Shown: in pieces, positions 26,144 through 34,988 of the stretch | Position numbering within the stretch: the first letter of the stretch is position 1 | How the letters are laid out: every line of letters starts with the position of its first letter | Program-made: the position numbers and the translations under genes | The notes under the pieces: model-generated | Databases searched by the model: none | Seen by the model: the letters and a program-made list of their open reading frames with translations, nothing else | What the model was told of the DNA's origin: nothing | Origin: an uncultured Dokdonia sp. | Lineage (GTDB): Bacteria > Bacteroidota > Bacteroidia > Flavobacteriales > Flavobacteriaceae | Direction of reading: 5' to 3' | DNA length: 64,000 bases | NCBI GenBank assembly: GCA_947503305.1 | Contig: CANNDF010000003.1 | Coordinates: forward strand, 124,001 to 188,000

Positions 26144-29100
26144 ATGAAAAAAGGACATTTTTTGTTTGCATTCTGTATGGCTGCTATGAGTATGCAATCC
26201 TATGCTCAAGAAGTTACACTTAAAGGGAAACAACTTTTTGGAGATATTTCTGCACGTCAGATCGGACCAGCATTAATGAGTGGTCGAATCATAGACATGG
26301 AAGCACACCCTACAGATCCACAAACTATTTATACGGGTACTGCTGGTGGTGGTGTATGGAGATCAAATGATGGGGGCGCAAGTTATAAGCCTATTTTTGA
26401 TAAACATATGCAATCTATCGGTCAGGTAGCTGTAGATCCTAATGATCCCGATAATACGATTTGGGTAGGTACTGGCGAAATCTGGACACGTAATTCTGTC
26501 TCATTAGGTGATGGATTATATAGAACCAAAGATGGAGGATCTAGCTGGGATAAAATTGGATTTGAAAAAAGCGAACGTATTTCTGGAATAGAAATACACC
26601 CCGAAGATGGAAATACTGTTTATGTAGGTGTTTTAGGAGCATTATGGTCTTCAAGTGAAGAACGAGGTGTTTACAAAACAACAGATGGAGGAAAGACATG
26701 GGAAAATATCTTATATGTAGATGATACTACAGGGGTTTCAGATCTTATTATGGATCCGTCTAATCCAAACATTTTATATGCATCTATGTGGGAATTCAGG
26801 CGTACTGCTTGGAATTTTAATTCTGGAGGGACTAATAGCGGTCTTTATAAATCAACAGATGGAGGTACTACATGGAATAAAATACACAATGGATTTCCAG
26901 AAGGAAAATTAGGTCGTATAGGGATTGCTATAGCACCTTCAAATCCTAATCGTGTATATGCAGTTATAGAATCTGAACAAAATAAAGATAAAGGATTGTA
27001 TCGTTCTGATGACGGGGGAGCAAACTGGGAACGTACAAATGGTGATTTTGCACTTACAGTGCGACCGTTCTATTTTTCGCGTATTGTTGTGGATCCTAAA
27101 GACGAAGATGTTGTTGTTAAAGGAGGATTAAGTGGATCTATTTCTAGAGATGGAGGTAAAACGTTTAAAAGTCTTGGAAATATGCATTCGGACATCCATG
27201 ATATCCTATTTGATATTAATAACTCTGATGTCATGCATGTTGGAACCGATGGGGGTGTATATCGCTCATGGGACGGAGGCTCTAGTATGGAAATTGTAAG
27301 TAACTTACCGCTCTCACAATTTTACCAAATAAGCGTAGATGATGCAGAACCTTATCGCATTTATGGTGGATTACAAGATAATGGTTCTTGGTATGGACCT
27401 TCATCATCTCCTGGAGGAATTGAAGCTCGTGACTGGGTACGCGTAGGTGTAGGCGATGGTTTTAGAGTATTAAAGCATCCTACTAAAGAAATTCTATACT
27501 CAGAAATGCAAGGAGCAGAAAATGTATGGCGCTATGATATGGAGCGTAACTATACAAAAAATGTAAAACCACTTGCAGTTAAAGGATATGATGATTTACG
27601 ATTTAACTGGAATGCACCTATGGCAATAAGTGAGCACCAACCAGATCGTTTTTATATGGGAAGTCAATACCTTCATATAAGTAATGACATGGGAGATACT
27701 TGGAAAATCATTTCTCCAGATCTTACTACAAATGATCCCGCAAAACAAGATAAAAATTCTGGAGGCCTATCTGCCGATAATTCGGGAGCAGAAACACATA
27801 CTACTATATTTACGATTGCAGAATCCCCATTAGACGAAAAAATAATATGGGTAGGAACAGATGACGGGAATGTACAAGTTACAAGAGATGGTGGATCAAC
27901 CTGGACAAATGTAGTCGCAAATGTACAAGGGCTTCCAGAAAACACATGGGTATACCATATCGAAGCTAGTGTACATGGAAAAGGTACTGCATATGCGGTT
28001 TTTGATGGTCATGCACGTGGTGATATGAAACCATATGTGTATAAAACTTCAGACTACGGAGCTACATGGAAGGATATTACAAGTGATGATTTGAAAATGT
28101 TTGCACGTAATATCCAAGAAGATTATGAAAATGAAAATGTTCTCTTTTTAGGAGCCGAGGATGGATTACATATTACCGTAGACGGAGGTAAAAACTGGTC
28201 ACACTTTACAAATAACTTCCCTCCTACAGCAGTACACTTTGTTGATTTGCAAAAAAAGACCAATGATATTGTTTGTGGTACACACGGACGTGGGGTCATT
28301 ATTGTAAATGATATCAGCGTACTTAGGGATATTACACCAGAAGTATTAGCAAAAAAAGTGCATTTCTTTGATACCAAACCAGGCATTATGGTAGAAGAAG
28401 GAGGATTTGGAGGCGGAAGCACCGAACTACAGTTTGTAGGTGCTAACCCAGGAACTAGTGTCCGTATCAAATACTTTTTACAAAAACGTCATACGTTTGG
28501 AAAAATGAGTTTGGAAATACAAGACATGTCTGGAAATAAAATTGCAAACTTATCTCCTGGAAAGGCAAAAGGTATAAACATTGTTTCTTGGAATTATACA
28601 TCTAAACCTCCTAAACAAGCCAAAGGAAAAACTATCTCACGAGGAGGTTTTACTCCATTACGTGTAGAAGCTGGAACCTATAAGGCAGTTCTTAAAAAAG
28701 GAAAAGAGGTGTACGAGACTACATTTGAAGTAAAGAATGATCCTAGATCTTTAATTACTTCTTCAGAGCGTGATGCCCAATATAAGACAACAATGGAGTT
28801 GTATAATCTTCAAGAAGATCTAGCATATATGGTGTATCAAATAGACCAGATAAGTAACAAAGCGCAATCATTAATGAGCACAGATAGTAAAGCAAAAAAA
28901 GTGGCTCAACCGCTCATAGATGAGTTAGATGTATTAAAAAATACATTGGTTGTAACAACAGGAGATAATTATGTTGGTACAGCTCCTCCACAATTGCGTG
29001 AAAAATTAGGCGATATCTATAGTGATGTGGCGTCCAATTTTGAAGCACCTAGTGCAGCGCAAATTGAAAACATTAATTTAATGAAAGATCGATTTACAAA

Positions 29101-29227
29101 AGCAAAAACTTCTTTTGACAAAATCAAAGACAAGCGTTTAGGTAAATTTGAAAAATACCTAACCAAATCAGGCATAGAGGCTATCAAGTACCAAACGAGA
29201 GCTGAGTATGTAGATGCAAAAGAGTAA
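26144..29227 (+). CDS. Secreted BNR/VPS10-like beta-propeller protein (glycosyl-hydrolase-like)
   Basis: A 1027-residue exported protein. A signal peptide ends at SYAQ. From about 35 to 720 there are many Asp-box repeats (SNDGGASYKP, TKDGGSSWDK, TTDGGKTWEN, STDGGTTWNK, SDDGGANWER, SRDGGKTFKS, SWDGGSS, TRDGGSTWTN, TVDGGKNWSH), the signature of sialidase/sortilin-type propellers. Such proteins are often called glycosyl hydrolases, but I see no clear catalytic set. A beta domain (about 740-860, GGFGGGSTELQFVG) and a helical C terminus follow. No type IX sorting domain is seen. Its own terminator follows. Confidence 0.85.
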   Translation: MKKGHFLFAFCMAAMSMQSYAQEVTLKGKQLFGDISARQIGPALMSGRIIDMEAHPTDPQTIYTGTAGGGVWRSNDGGASYKPIFDKHMQSIGQVAVDPNDPDNTIWVGTGEIWTRNSVSLGDGLYRTKDGGSSWDKIGFEKSERISGIEIHPEDGNTVYVGVLGALWSSSEERGVYKTTDGGKTWENILYVDDTTGVSDLIMDPSNPNILYASMWEFRRTAWNFNSGGTNSGLYKSTDGGTTWNKIHNGFPEGKLGRIGIAIAPSNPNRVYAVIESEQNKDKGLYRSDDGGANWERTNGDFALTVRPFYFSRIVVDPKDEDVVVKGGLSGSISRDGGKTFKSLGNMHSDIHDILFDINNSDVMHVGTDGGVYRSWDGGSSMEIVSNLPLSQFYQISVDDAEPYRIYGGLQDNGSWYGPSSSPGGIEARDWVRVGVGDGFRVLKHPTKEILYSEMQGAENVWRYDMERNYTKNVKPLAVKGYDDLRFNWNAPMAISEHQPDRFYMGSQYLHISNDMGDTWKIISPDLTTNDPAKQDKNSGGLSADNSGAETHTTIFTIAESPLDEKIIWVGTDDGNVQVTRDGGSTWTNVVANVQGLPENTWVYHIEASVHGKGTAYAVFDGHARGDMKPYVYKTSDYGATWKDITSDDLKMFARNIQEDYENENVLFLGAEDGLHITVDGGKNWSHFTNNFPPTAVHFVDLQKKTNDIVCGTHGRGVIIVNDISVLRDITPEVLAKKVHFFDTKPGIMVEEGGFGGGSTELQFVGANPGTSVRIKYFLQKRHTFGKMSLEIQDMSGNKIANLSPGKAKGINIVSWNYTSKPPKQAKGKTISRGGFTPLRVEAGTYKAVLKKGKEVYETTFEVKNDPRSLITSSERDAQYKTTMELYNLQEDLAYMVYQIDQISNKAQSLMSTDSKAKKVAQPLIDELDVLKNTLVVTTGDNYVGTAPPQLREKLGDIYSDVASNFEAPSAAQIENINLMKDRFTKAKTSFDKIKDKRLGKFEKYLTKSGIEAIKYQTRAEYVDAKE

Positions 29228-29240
29228 TTATATCTCTCAT

Positions 29241-29280
29241 ACCTATAAAAAGCCTCCATTTAGGGGGCTTTTTTTTAGGT
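29241..29280 (+). terminator. Rho-independent terminator
   Basis: Stem AAAAAGCCTCC/GGGGGCTTTTT with one G-T pair, loop ATTTA, then a T-run. The outer ACCTA and TAGGT also pair. It lies just after the BNR-repeat gene. Confidence 0.9.
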
Positions 29281-29328
29281 ATAATGATCAAATAATACAT
29301 GTTTATAAGTAGTTAAAAAGTATTTACG

Positions 29329-29344
29329 CGCTTTCGCGAAAGCG
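29329..29344. repeat. Iterated palindrome, exact core, upstream of a gene
   Basis: CGCTTTCGCGAAAGCG, a 16-bp perfect palindrome, about 37 bases before the start at 29381. Confidence 0.85.
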
Positions 29345-29380
29345 TACCTCCTATTTGTACATTTAAAAAACCTAAAAGTT

Positions 29381-29800
29381 ATGAATGATAGACCTAATGA
29401 TATTAAGCGCATTCGTCCAGAAATTCCATCAGCAAAAATAAATGATCAAATGAGTAGTGAGGAGCGTTTTCAAAATGCTACGATCCGCCCTGTGGTTAAG
29501 CTTCAAAGTCCTCTTCTTATAGAGGTTTTACGCAATTATATATCCAAACACAAAAATGTATTCTATGATTTATCACTGGAAAAACGCCAGGATTATATAG
29601 AAAATGCAATACATAAGGATATGAAATTCCGAAACAGTGTTAAAGGAATCATCATTGGTCAATTTACTGTAGAAGAATATTTGGAATATATTACCAATTC
29701 TTCTTCACTTAATAAACGTATGATGAACATTGTAAAAGAGCGATTACTTAGTAATATTCTATTATTTGACCGCCCTTTACAATTTACGAAGGCTAGTTAA
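29381..29800 (+). CDS. Conserved flavobacterial protein of unknown function
   Basis: A 139-residue cytoplasmic protein with no signal or membrane segment. It opens with IKRIRPEIPSAKINDQMSSEERFQNATIRPVVKLQSPLL and is helical afterwards (HKNVFYDLSLEKRQDYIENAIHKD). I recall similar proteins, sometimes misnamed glyoxalase, across Flavobacteria, but no glyoxalase metal site is visible. Its stop overlaps the ATG of a small membrane protein by one base, indicating co-translation. Confidence 0.7.
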   Translation: MNDRPNDIKRIRPEIPSAKINDQMSSEERFQNATIRPVVKLQSPLLIEVLRNYISKHKNVFYDLSLEKRQDYIENAIHKDMKFRNSVKGIIIGQFTVEEYLEYITNSSSLNKRMMNIVKERLLSNILLFDRPLQFTKAS

Positions 29801-29973
29801 TGCAAGAAATACCAAGGCCTCAAAACAATAGCCCTATAGATCCATCGTCCCCTATAGAGTTGTTGGTTTTTATTGCACTTCCAATTCTACTAATCGTCGT
29901 CTATTTTATTGCTCGTAGAAAGCAAAAGAAAAATAACATTAATCGATCAAAGAAACACCATTCAGATCTGTAG
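29800..29973 (+). CDS. Small single-pass membrane protein (57 residues)
   Basis: This short frame begins at the ATG overlapping the last base of the upstream stop (TAATG) and ends at TAG 29971-29973. It encodes MQEIPRPQNNSPIDPSSPIE, one hydrophobic helix (LLVFIALPILLIVVYFIA) and a basic tail (RRKQKKNNINRSKKHH). The topology should be N-out, C-in. Its 3' end overlaps the convergent DUF2461 gene by 35 bases. Proteins with the same layout occur in other Flavobacteria as far as I recall. Function is unknown. Confidence 0.65.
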   Translation: MQEIPRPQNNSPIDPSSPIELLVFIALPILLIVVYFIARRKQKKNNINRSKKHHSDL

Positions 29974-30622
29974 TCAGTACGTCGCTCATGTAATCAAAAA
30001 AGGGCCTGAGGAGTTGGTAATTATATAATACACGATCTTTAAAATCTTTTGCATGTACTTCTTTGTCTGTAAATTTATGAGTGACTACAAAATTTTTAAG
30101 GCGTATTAAATCTATATTTGGATCGTCCTTGCTAAACCCTTTTGGAGCTGTCTTAACAGGGTCCCAGGCATCAAATTTTCCTTGATATGCTTTGGCAAAA
30201 TCTGGTTCCGCAAGAATACCTCTTATCTCATCGCTGTCCATTTGAAATTCTGTACGTATACGTAATAAATCTTTAGGCTCTGGCCCAAAGAAACCGCCAG
30301 CGACTACAGATTTATCTCCTGGTTCCAAACGTAAATAATATCCCCCTCGACGATGTGCTCCTGCTCTGCTAAAACTTACACTACGATGAACATTATACGG
30401 TGTTTTATCTTTGCTAAACCGAATGTCTCTATTAATACGAAAGATTTTTAGTTTCTCTATCTCATCCGTTGTGTTAAGCCCTGTTTCAATCTCTGCATAA
30501 AAGGCCTTCAATGCTTTTTCACTTGCCTGATAGGTCTTTTTATGCTCTGTCATCCAGTCACGATGATTATTTTTTTTTAAGGCTTTTAAAAAGTCAAAAG
30601 AGGATCTAGGAATCGTACTCAT
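29939..30622 (-). CDS. DUF2461 family protein
   Basis: A 227-residue cytoplasmic protein of the DUF2461 (TIGR02453) family. Signatures are FDFLKALKKNNHRDWMTEHKKTYQASEKAL at the N terminus, FRINRDIRFSKDKTPYNVH, GAHRRGGYYLRLEPG and VAGGFFGPEPKDLLRIR. The family has no known activity. The length is normal. It lies 44 bases downstream of the TruA-like gene on the same strand. Confidence 0.88.
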   Translation of the reverse strand: MSTIPRSSFDFLKALKKNNHRDWMTEHKKTYQASEKALKAFYAEIETGLNTTDEIEKLKIFRINRDIRFSKDKTPYNVHRSVSFSRAGAHRRGGYYLRLEPGDKSVVAGGFFGPEPKDLLRIRTEFQMDSDEIRGILAEPDFAKAYQGKFDAWDPVKTAPKGFSKDDPNIDLIRLKNFVVTHKFTDKEVHAKDFKDRVLYNYQLLRPFFDYMSDVLTTDLNGVSLID

Positions 30623-30666
30623 ATCGTATTACTATTTATAATTTAAAGATAGGGATTTTACAAGAA

Positions 30667-31446
30667 TTATATAACTACATCATGTAGCATTAATCCACTT
30701 GCTTGTGCTATATGTTCAAGTTTTATAATGCTTCCATCGGCCAACGTTTTGTTTATAAAATCTAGGGTGATTTTTCCTTGTCCTAAATCAAACAAAACCC
30801 CCATCATTAAACGTACTTGGTGCCGCTTAAACCCTTTACCTTTTACACGAAAGATATAACTCTCCTCTGGAAAGAAACTTGCTGTATAGATATCATTAGT
30901 AACAATCTCACTACTGATGAGCCTATTAATTGTTTTAGTTTCTGGGTTTGCTTTATATGCATAATTCCGAAAATCATGAGTGCCTACAAAAAGTGAAGCA
31001 CCTTTTTTCATAAGCTCAATATCTAATATCCCTGCTATGTTCACCATATATGGTGCTGTAAATGGATGTTTTTTGTCTCCATATGAAAACAGATAGATAT
31101 ACTCTTTTTGTATAGGAGCATTCATCACATTAAAGCTTTTATCAACTTCTGTAATGCTTAAACATCGAATATCTTGAGGAAGATTTGCATTAAAAAGGTC
31201 TAAAAAATCCCCATTGGGTAATGGAGTGTCGTTTAAAAACAACTCCACATAAGCAACATTTGCAGATACTTTTGCATCGGTACGTCCTGAAGCTAATAGT
31301 TTAAAATTCTTATGTCCTAATACATAAGAAAATGTACGTTCCATCATACGCTCTACAGTAAGAACATCAGGTTGTTTTTGCCACCCGTGATATCGGAATC
31401 CTAAATATTGAATTTTAAGTAAATAATAATATCGCTTATCGAACAT
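30667..31446 (-). CDS. TruA-family tRNA pseudouridine synthase (divergent)
   Basis: The fold signatures of TruA are present: LKIQYLGFRYHGWQKQP at the N terminus, the catalytic loop ASGRTDAKVSAN with the nucleophilic Asp, LPQDIRCLSI, and FRVKGKGFKRHQVRLMMGVLFDLGQGK near the C terminus. The usual GRTDAGVHA is changed to GRTDAKVSA, so this is a divergent member. Flavobacteria often carry a second TruA-like protein besides true TruA, and this may be it. TruA modifies positions 38-40 of tRNA. The target here is uncertain. Confidence 0.85.
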   Translation of the reverse strand: MFDKRYYYLLKIQYLGFRYHGWQKQPDVLTVERMMERTFSYVLGHKNFKLLASGRTDAKVSANVAYVELFLNDTPLPNGDFLDLFNANLPQDIRCLSITEVDKSFNVMNAPIQKEYIYLFSYGDKKHPFTAPYMVNIAGILDIELMKKGASLFVGTHDFRNYAYKANPETKTINRLISSEIVTNDIYTASFFPEESYIFRVKGKGFKRHQVRLMMGVLFDLGQGKITLDFINKTLADGSIIKLEHIAQASGLMLHDVVI

Positions 31447-31648
31447 ATATATGCAACTTGTTGACTTAAATAAAGAACTATATCTAATTATAATAGCAAG
31501 ATACTTTATCGTTTCTAAAAAATCGTTTATTTAATAATTAACTAAACATATTTACTATTTTTTAGAGAACATCATTAGTGCATTTAATATGTTGTAAATT
31601 CTAAAATTTGTAACTTGTTTGTAATAACAACCTAAAAAACTAACTAAA

Positions 31649-32083
31649 ATGACAACAACAAACAAACCAAACACAGGATTTTGGATTATTGGTATTATTG
31701 CGCTCATATGGAACCTTATGGGTGTAGGTGCTTTTTTAGGGCAATCTTTTGTCTCTGATGAAGCAAAGGCATTATTGCCTCCCGAACAGGTAGAACTTCT
31801 TGAGAATATACCCTCATGGATTGTTATTGTATTTGCAATTGCAGTATTTACGGGCTTGCTAGGGTGCATTTTATTGCTATTAAAAAAGAAATTTGCTATT
31901 AGTTTATTTATGATTTCCCTTTTAGCCGTAATTGTTCATCAAGGACATTTTTTCTTAACTGCGGATGGTATAGGAATTTATGGGTATGTGCAGGGACTTA
32001 TTATGCCAGTTATTGTGATACTAATAGCTATGTTTTTATACATGTATAGTAAATCTGCTGCAAGTAAAGGGTGGCTTCATTAA
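31649..32083 (+). CDS. Four-helix inner-membrane protein of unknown function
   Basis: A 144-residue protein with four hydrophobic segments at about residues 12-30 (FWIIGIIALIWNLMGVGAFL), 56-77, 82-100 and 108-130. The loop between helix 1 and 2 is acidic (SDEAKALLPPEQVELLENIP). It resembles small membrane proteins common in marine Flavobacteria. No catalytic motif is seen. A strong terminator follows. Confidence 0.75.
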   Translation: MTTTNKPNTGFWIIGIIALIWNLMGVGAFLGQSFVSDEAKALLPPEQVELLENIPSWIVIVFAIAVFTGLLGCILLLLKKKFAISLFMISLLAVIVHQGHFFLTADGIGIYGYVQGLIMPVIVILIAMFLYMYSKSAASKGWLH

Positions 32084-32104
32084 ACTATTTTAGTATATAA
32101 AAAA

Positions 32105-32146
32105 GAAAAGGTTGAAATGCCATGTGTGTATTTCAACCTTTTTTGT
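32105..32146 (+). terminator. Rho-independent terminator
   Basis: AAAAGGTTGAAAT pairs with ATTTCAACCTTTT around an 11-base loop, followed by T residues. It lies about 22 bases after the four-helix membrane protein. Confidence 0.88.
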
Positions 32147-32188
32147 AGATTCCTCTTATTACTTAACGTTTCATAGTATATTTAGAGT

Positions 32189-32992
32189 GTGGTAAAAGAT
32201 ATTCAAGCCCTTCTAGACAGTCCTCCGCTATGGAAAGATACCCAGTTTGATCTTAAACAATTTGTAGTACCATCTATTGACCTTACGACATTCATACCAC
32301 AACCGATACCAGAAAACATACGGTTAGGACATCGTATTGAACATCTGTTCTATCAGATATTATCTCATTCTGATAACTATGAAGTACTTGCTCATAATAT
32401 TCAGATAAAAAATAGCAATCATACGTTAGGCGAGTTAGATTTTATAGTACGCTTTCGCGAAAGCGTACACCCCATTCATATAGAATTAACGTATAAATTT
32501 TACATCATAGACCCTGCAATTTCCGATCCTATTCATCGCCTCATGGGACCAAATCGAAACGATTTTTTTCACGCAAAACTTCATAAAACAAAACAAAAAC
32601 AATTACCTCTTGCCTATACAAATGAGGCAGTAACAGCTCTAGAAACTCAAGAGATAAATGTTTCCTCATTAGAACAACAAGTATGTTTTTTAGGACAGCT
32701 TTTTATTCCATATGGACAGTCATCACCATCCATTCATCCACTTAATTCGGCATGTATTGTTGGATTTTGGATACAAATGAAAGATTTTGAAATATCGCCT
32801 TTTGTTTCATATACCTATTACATCACTCATAAATACGAATGGATTCATGCCCCTCATAATAATGTAGTATGGAGTTCCCATCATGAGGTATTATCAGAAA
32901 TTCAAATAAAACATGTACAAAAACGTGCTCCTATCGTATGGATTAAAAAGAATGACAATACCATAGAAAAGTGTTTTGTTGTATGGTGGTAA
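32189..32992 (+). CDS. DUF1853 family protein
   Basis: A 267-residue cytoplasmic protein with a GTG start at 32189, the only start that covers the domain. DUF1853 signatures are LGHRIEHLFYQIL, NHTLGELDFIVRF, HIELTYKFYI, GPNRNDFFHAKLHK and the C-terminal KCFVVWW. The ELDF and HIELTYKF positions look like a PD-(D/E)xK nuclease core, but activity is not proven. A perfect 22-bp palindrome copy is in frame and supplies VRFRESV right after the conserved LGELDFI segment. Confidence 0.85.
   Translation: MVKDIQALLDSPPLWKDTQFDLKQFVVPSIDLTTFIPQPIPENIRLGHRIEHLFYQILSHSDNYEVLAHNIQIKNSNHTLGELDFIVRFRESVHPIHIELTYKFYIIDPAISDPIHRLMGPNRNDFFHAKLHKTKQKQLPLAYTNEAVTALETQEINVSSLEQQVCFLGQLFIPYGQSSPSIHPLNSACIVGFWIQMKDFEISPFVSYTYYITHKYEWIHAPHNNVVWSSHHEVLSEIQIKHVQKRAPIVWIKKNDNTIEKCFVVWW
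32447..32468. repeat. Iterated palindrome, exact core, 22-bp perfect palindrome inside DUF1853 gene
   Basis: In frame; encodes VRFRESV directly after the conserved GELDFI segment. Confidence 0.88.
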
Positions 32993-33060
32993 TTTTTTTG
33001 AGTAAAACAAATTTTAGAAATTCATAAGATATAGTATATTTAAGTATCCAAATAGTTTAT

Positions 33061-33855
33061 TTGAAAACGTATCCCTTTGATCCTCTCATAAAACACCATT
33101 TATTTATTGCATTAGGTCTTGCAATATGGATTTTTGTGTTTCTTTATTTTACTGAACCACTAGATGTCAATGAGTTTGGTGATACAGAAAAACTTATTTA
33201 TCTACCCCTTTATGGCTTGATAGGTGCGACATGTTATATGTTATCACTATCTATACAAAACTTGTTGTATAAAAAATCTAATCAAGTATGGTATCTAAGA
33301 AATGAAGCTATTTTTATAGCATCTTTCCTTATTTTTTCTTTTGTTGTTGTAAGAACCTTTTATTTATATGTTATCGTTTATGGAGAATCAAATCCATACA
33401 CATTATCCTATTATACAACTAATATATTCTTTCCTTCAGTGGTGACGATTCTTCCTATTGTAGTATCGGGTCGATACGCATTGGGTCGTTATAAAACAAA
33501 ACGTATTGAAGCTTCTAAAATTGAAATACTAGGGGAAGGTAATTATGAAAGCTTACGATTATTATTTGATGATCTGATATGTATACAATCATCAGACAAT
33601 TATGTTGAGATTTCTTTTTTGGATACTGGAAATCTTAAAAAACAATTGATCCGAAATAAACTGTCTGTAATCGCTACTCAATTTCCAGATCTTATTCGTA
33701 CACACCGTTCGTATTTGATTCATCCTACTCATTTTCAATCATGGAAAACAGAAAACGGCAAACTAGGGCTTATACTTACTGCAAATATTTTCGTCCCAAT
33801 ATCAAAGACGTACGCCACTGCTGTAAAAACAGCAATACATCCTACCACAAAATAG
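33061..33855 (+). CDS. Membrane-linked LytTR transcription regulator
   Basis: A 264-residue protein, TTG start. Four hydrophobic segments (about 12-30, 45-65, 82-105, 120-138) are followed by a LytTR DNA-binding domain (about 165-258): DDLICIQSSDNYVEISFLDTGNLKKQLIRNKLSVIATQFPDLIRTHRSYLIHP, with the typical R-x-HRSYLVN-like turn and a C-terminal VPISKTYATAVK. No receiver domain is present, so the membrane part probably senses the signal. The lytic or other target genes are not evident from context. Confidence 0.85.
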   Translation: MKTYPFDPLIKHHLFIALGLAIWIFVFLYFTEPLDVNEFGDTEKLIYLPLYGLIGATCYMLSLSIQNLLYKKSNQVWYLRNEAIFIASFLIFSFVVVRTFYLYVIVYGESNPYTLSYYTTNIFFPSVVTILPIVVSGRYALGRYKTKRIEASKIEILGEGNYESLRLLFDDLICIQSSDNYVEISFLDTGNLKKQLIRNKLSVIATQFPDLIRTHRSYLIHPTHFQSWKTENGKLGLILTANIFVPISKTYATAVKTAIHPTTK

Positions 33856-33945
33856 CTGTATTTCACCCCAAAGCCCTATAAATAGTAGCTTAACTGATCT
33901 GTGAAAAATACATTTGATCCTGAAGTCAAACTTAAAATCACAATC

Positions 33946-34911
33946 ATGAATGCATCATTAATTACCTTAAAGCAATTAGTTATTTGTATCGTATCTTGTT
34001 TTACGATGACATGTATTGGTCAGAATACAACTCCCATTTCTGAGCAAGCAGAAATATTTATCATAGGCACTATGCATGAAGTTCCTAAGATTGTAAAACA
34101 TAGCTACAAACCTCTTCTTAAAATTGCAAAAAAATATAAGCCAGATGCCATCTATGTGGAACGTCAACGCCCAGAAGATACACTAAGTGTTATCAATTAT
34201 GAAAGCTCTTATTTTATTCCGCTAGGAGATAGTATTTCTAAAACATTTAAAAAAGACGTACAGCGTTATAGACAATTACGCAAAACCAGTATTTATAAAA
34301 TGTCGAAAGAAGATTTTAAATTTTTAGCAGATCATTATGCCGTATATAGAGATCGAGCAAACTATGCCTACTATAAATACTTATTTAAGTTTGGAATAAA
34401 TGGAAGTAAAAAGCCGCTTCGTAATGAGAATTACGACTTGACTGCTCCGCTAGCTATTGCTATGGATATGAATTTTATATATGCTATGGATCATCAACAT
34501 GAAACACAGTTATATACACAACTAAGTAAATTATGTTATAGAGAAAGTAGTAAAGATGGGCAATTAAAAAAATTGAAAAAGCATAATAAAAGAGATTATC
34601 GTAAACATATGATCCCTGCTATTTTTGGGAACTTAGGTGTATATACAAATCGTATCAAGACTGTAAAACGGTATGAATATGCAAATCGGTTTGAATTTCG
34701 TGAGACTCCGTGTACATCTTGTGATGATGCCGCAAATGTATGGGATAGACGTAATGAAGGTATGGCAAGAAATATAGGAACACAAGTAGTTAAAAATAAC
34801 CATAAAAAGGCGGTCATTATTGTAGGTGCAGGACATTTATTAGGTATTAAAAAAGAACTAGAAGAGCAATTTCCTGGTATTAGAATAAAAATCATTGATC
34901 AGAAGAGATAA
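33946..34911 (+). CDS. Secreted TraB/GumN-like protein (DUF5694-like)
   Basis: The ATG at 33946 gives a signal peptide (ASLITLKQLVICIVSCFTMTCIGQ) cleaved before NTTPISE; a GTG at 33901 is also open. The mature protein starts EIFIIGTMHEVPKIVKHSY and ends with AVIIVGAGHLLGIKKELEEQFPGIRIKIID, the two GTxH and GAGHL motifs of the TraB/PrgY/GumN and EreA-ChaN-like superfamily. An ERQRPED stretch follows the first motif. Metal-dependent hydrolase activity is possible but not shown. A terminator follows. Confidence 0.72.
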   Translation: MNASLITLKQLVICIVSCFTMTCIGQNTTPISEQAEIFIIGTMHEVPKIVKHSYKPLLKIAKKYKPDAIYVERQRPEDTLSVINYESSYFIPLGDSISKTFKKDVQRYRQLRKTSIYKMSKEDFKFLADHYAVYRDRANYAYYKYLFKFGINGSKKPLRNENYDLTAPLAIAMDMNFIYAMDHQHETQLYTQLSKLCYRESSKDGQLKKLKKHNKRDYRKHMIPAIFGNLGVYTNRIKTVKRYEYANRFEFRETPCTSCDDAANVWDRRNEGMARNIGTQVVKNNHKKAVIIVGAGHLLGIKKELEEQFPGIRIKIIDQKR

Positions 34912-34921
34912 GTATATTGAG

Positions 34922-34966
34922 AGACCACCACACTCGAGTCTGACTTCTCGATAGTGGTGGTTTTCT
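34922..34966 (+). terminator. Rho-independent terminator
   Basis: ACCACCAC pairs with GTGGTGGT, with an inner TCGAG/CTCGA stem after a two-base mismatch, followed by TTTT. It lies between convergent genes, so it may act in both directions. Confidence 0.85.
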
Positions 34967-34988
34967 CTACTTATAAAAATATTATTAT

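Noticed and set aside
26144-29227. BNR-repeat protein as a true sialidase
   Set aside because: Asp-box repeats are present but no arginine triad or catalytic Tyr/Glu set could be seen.
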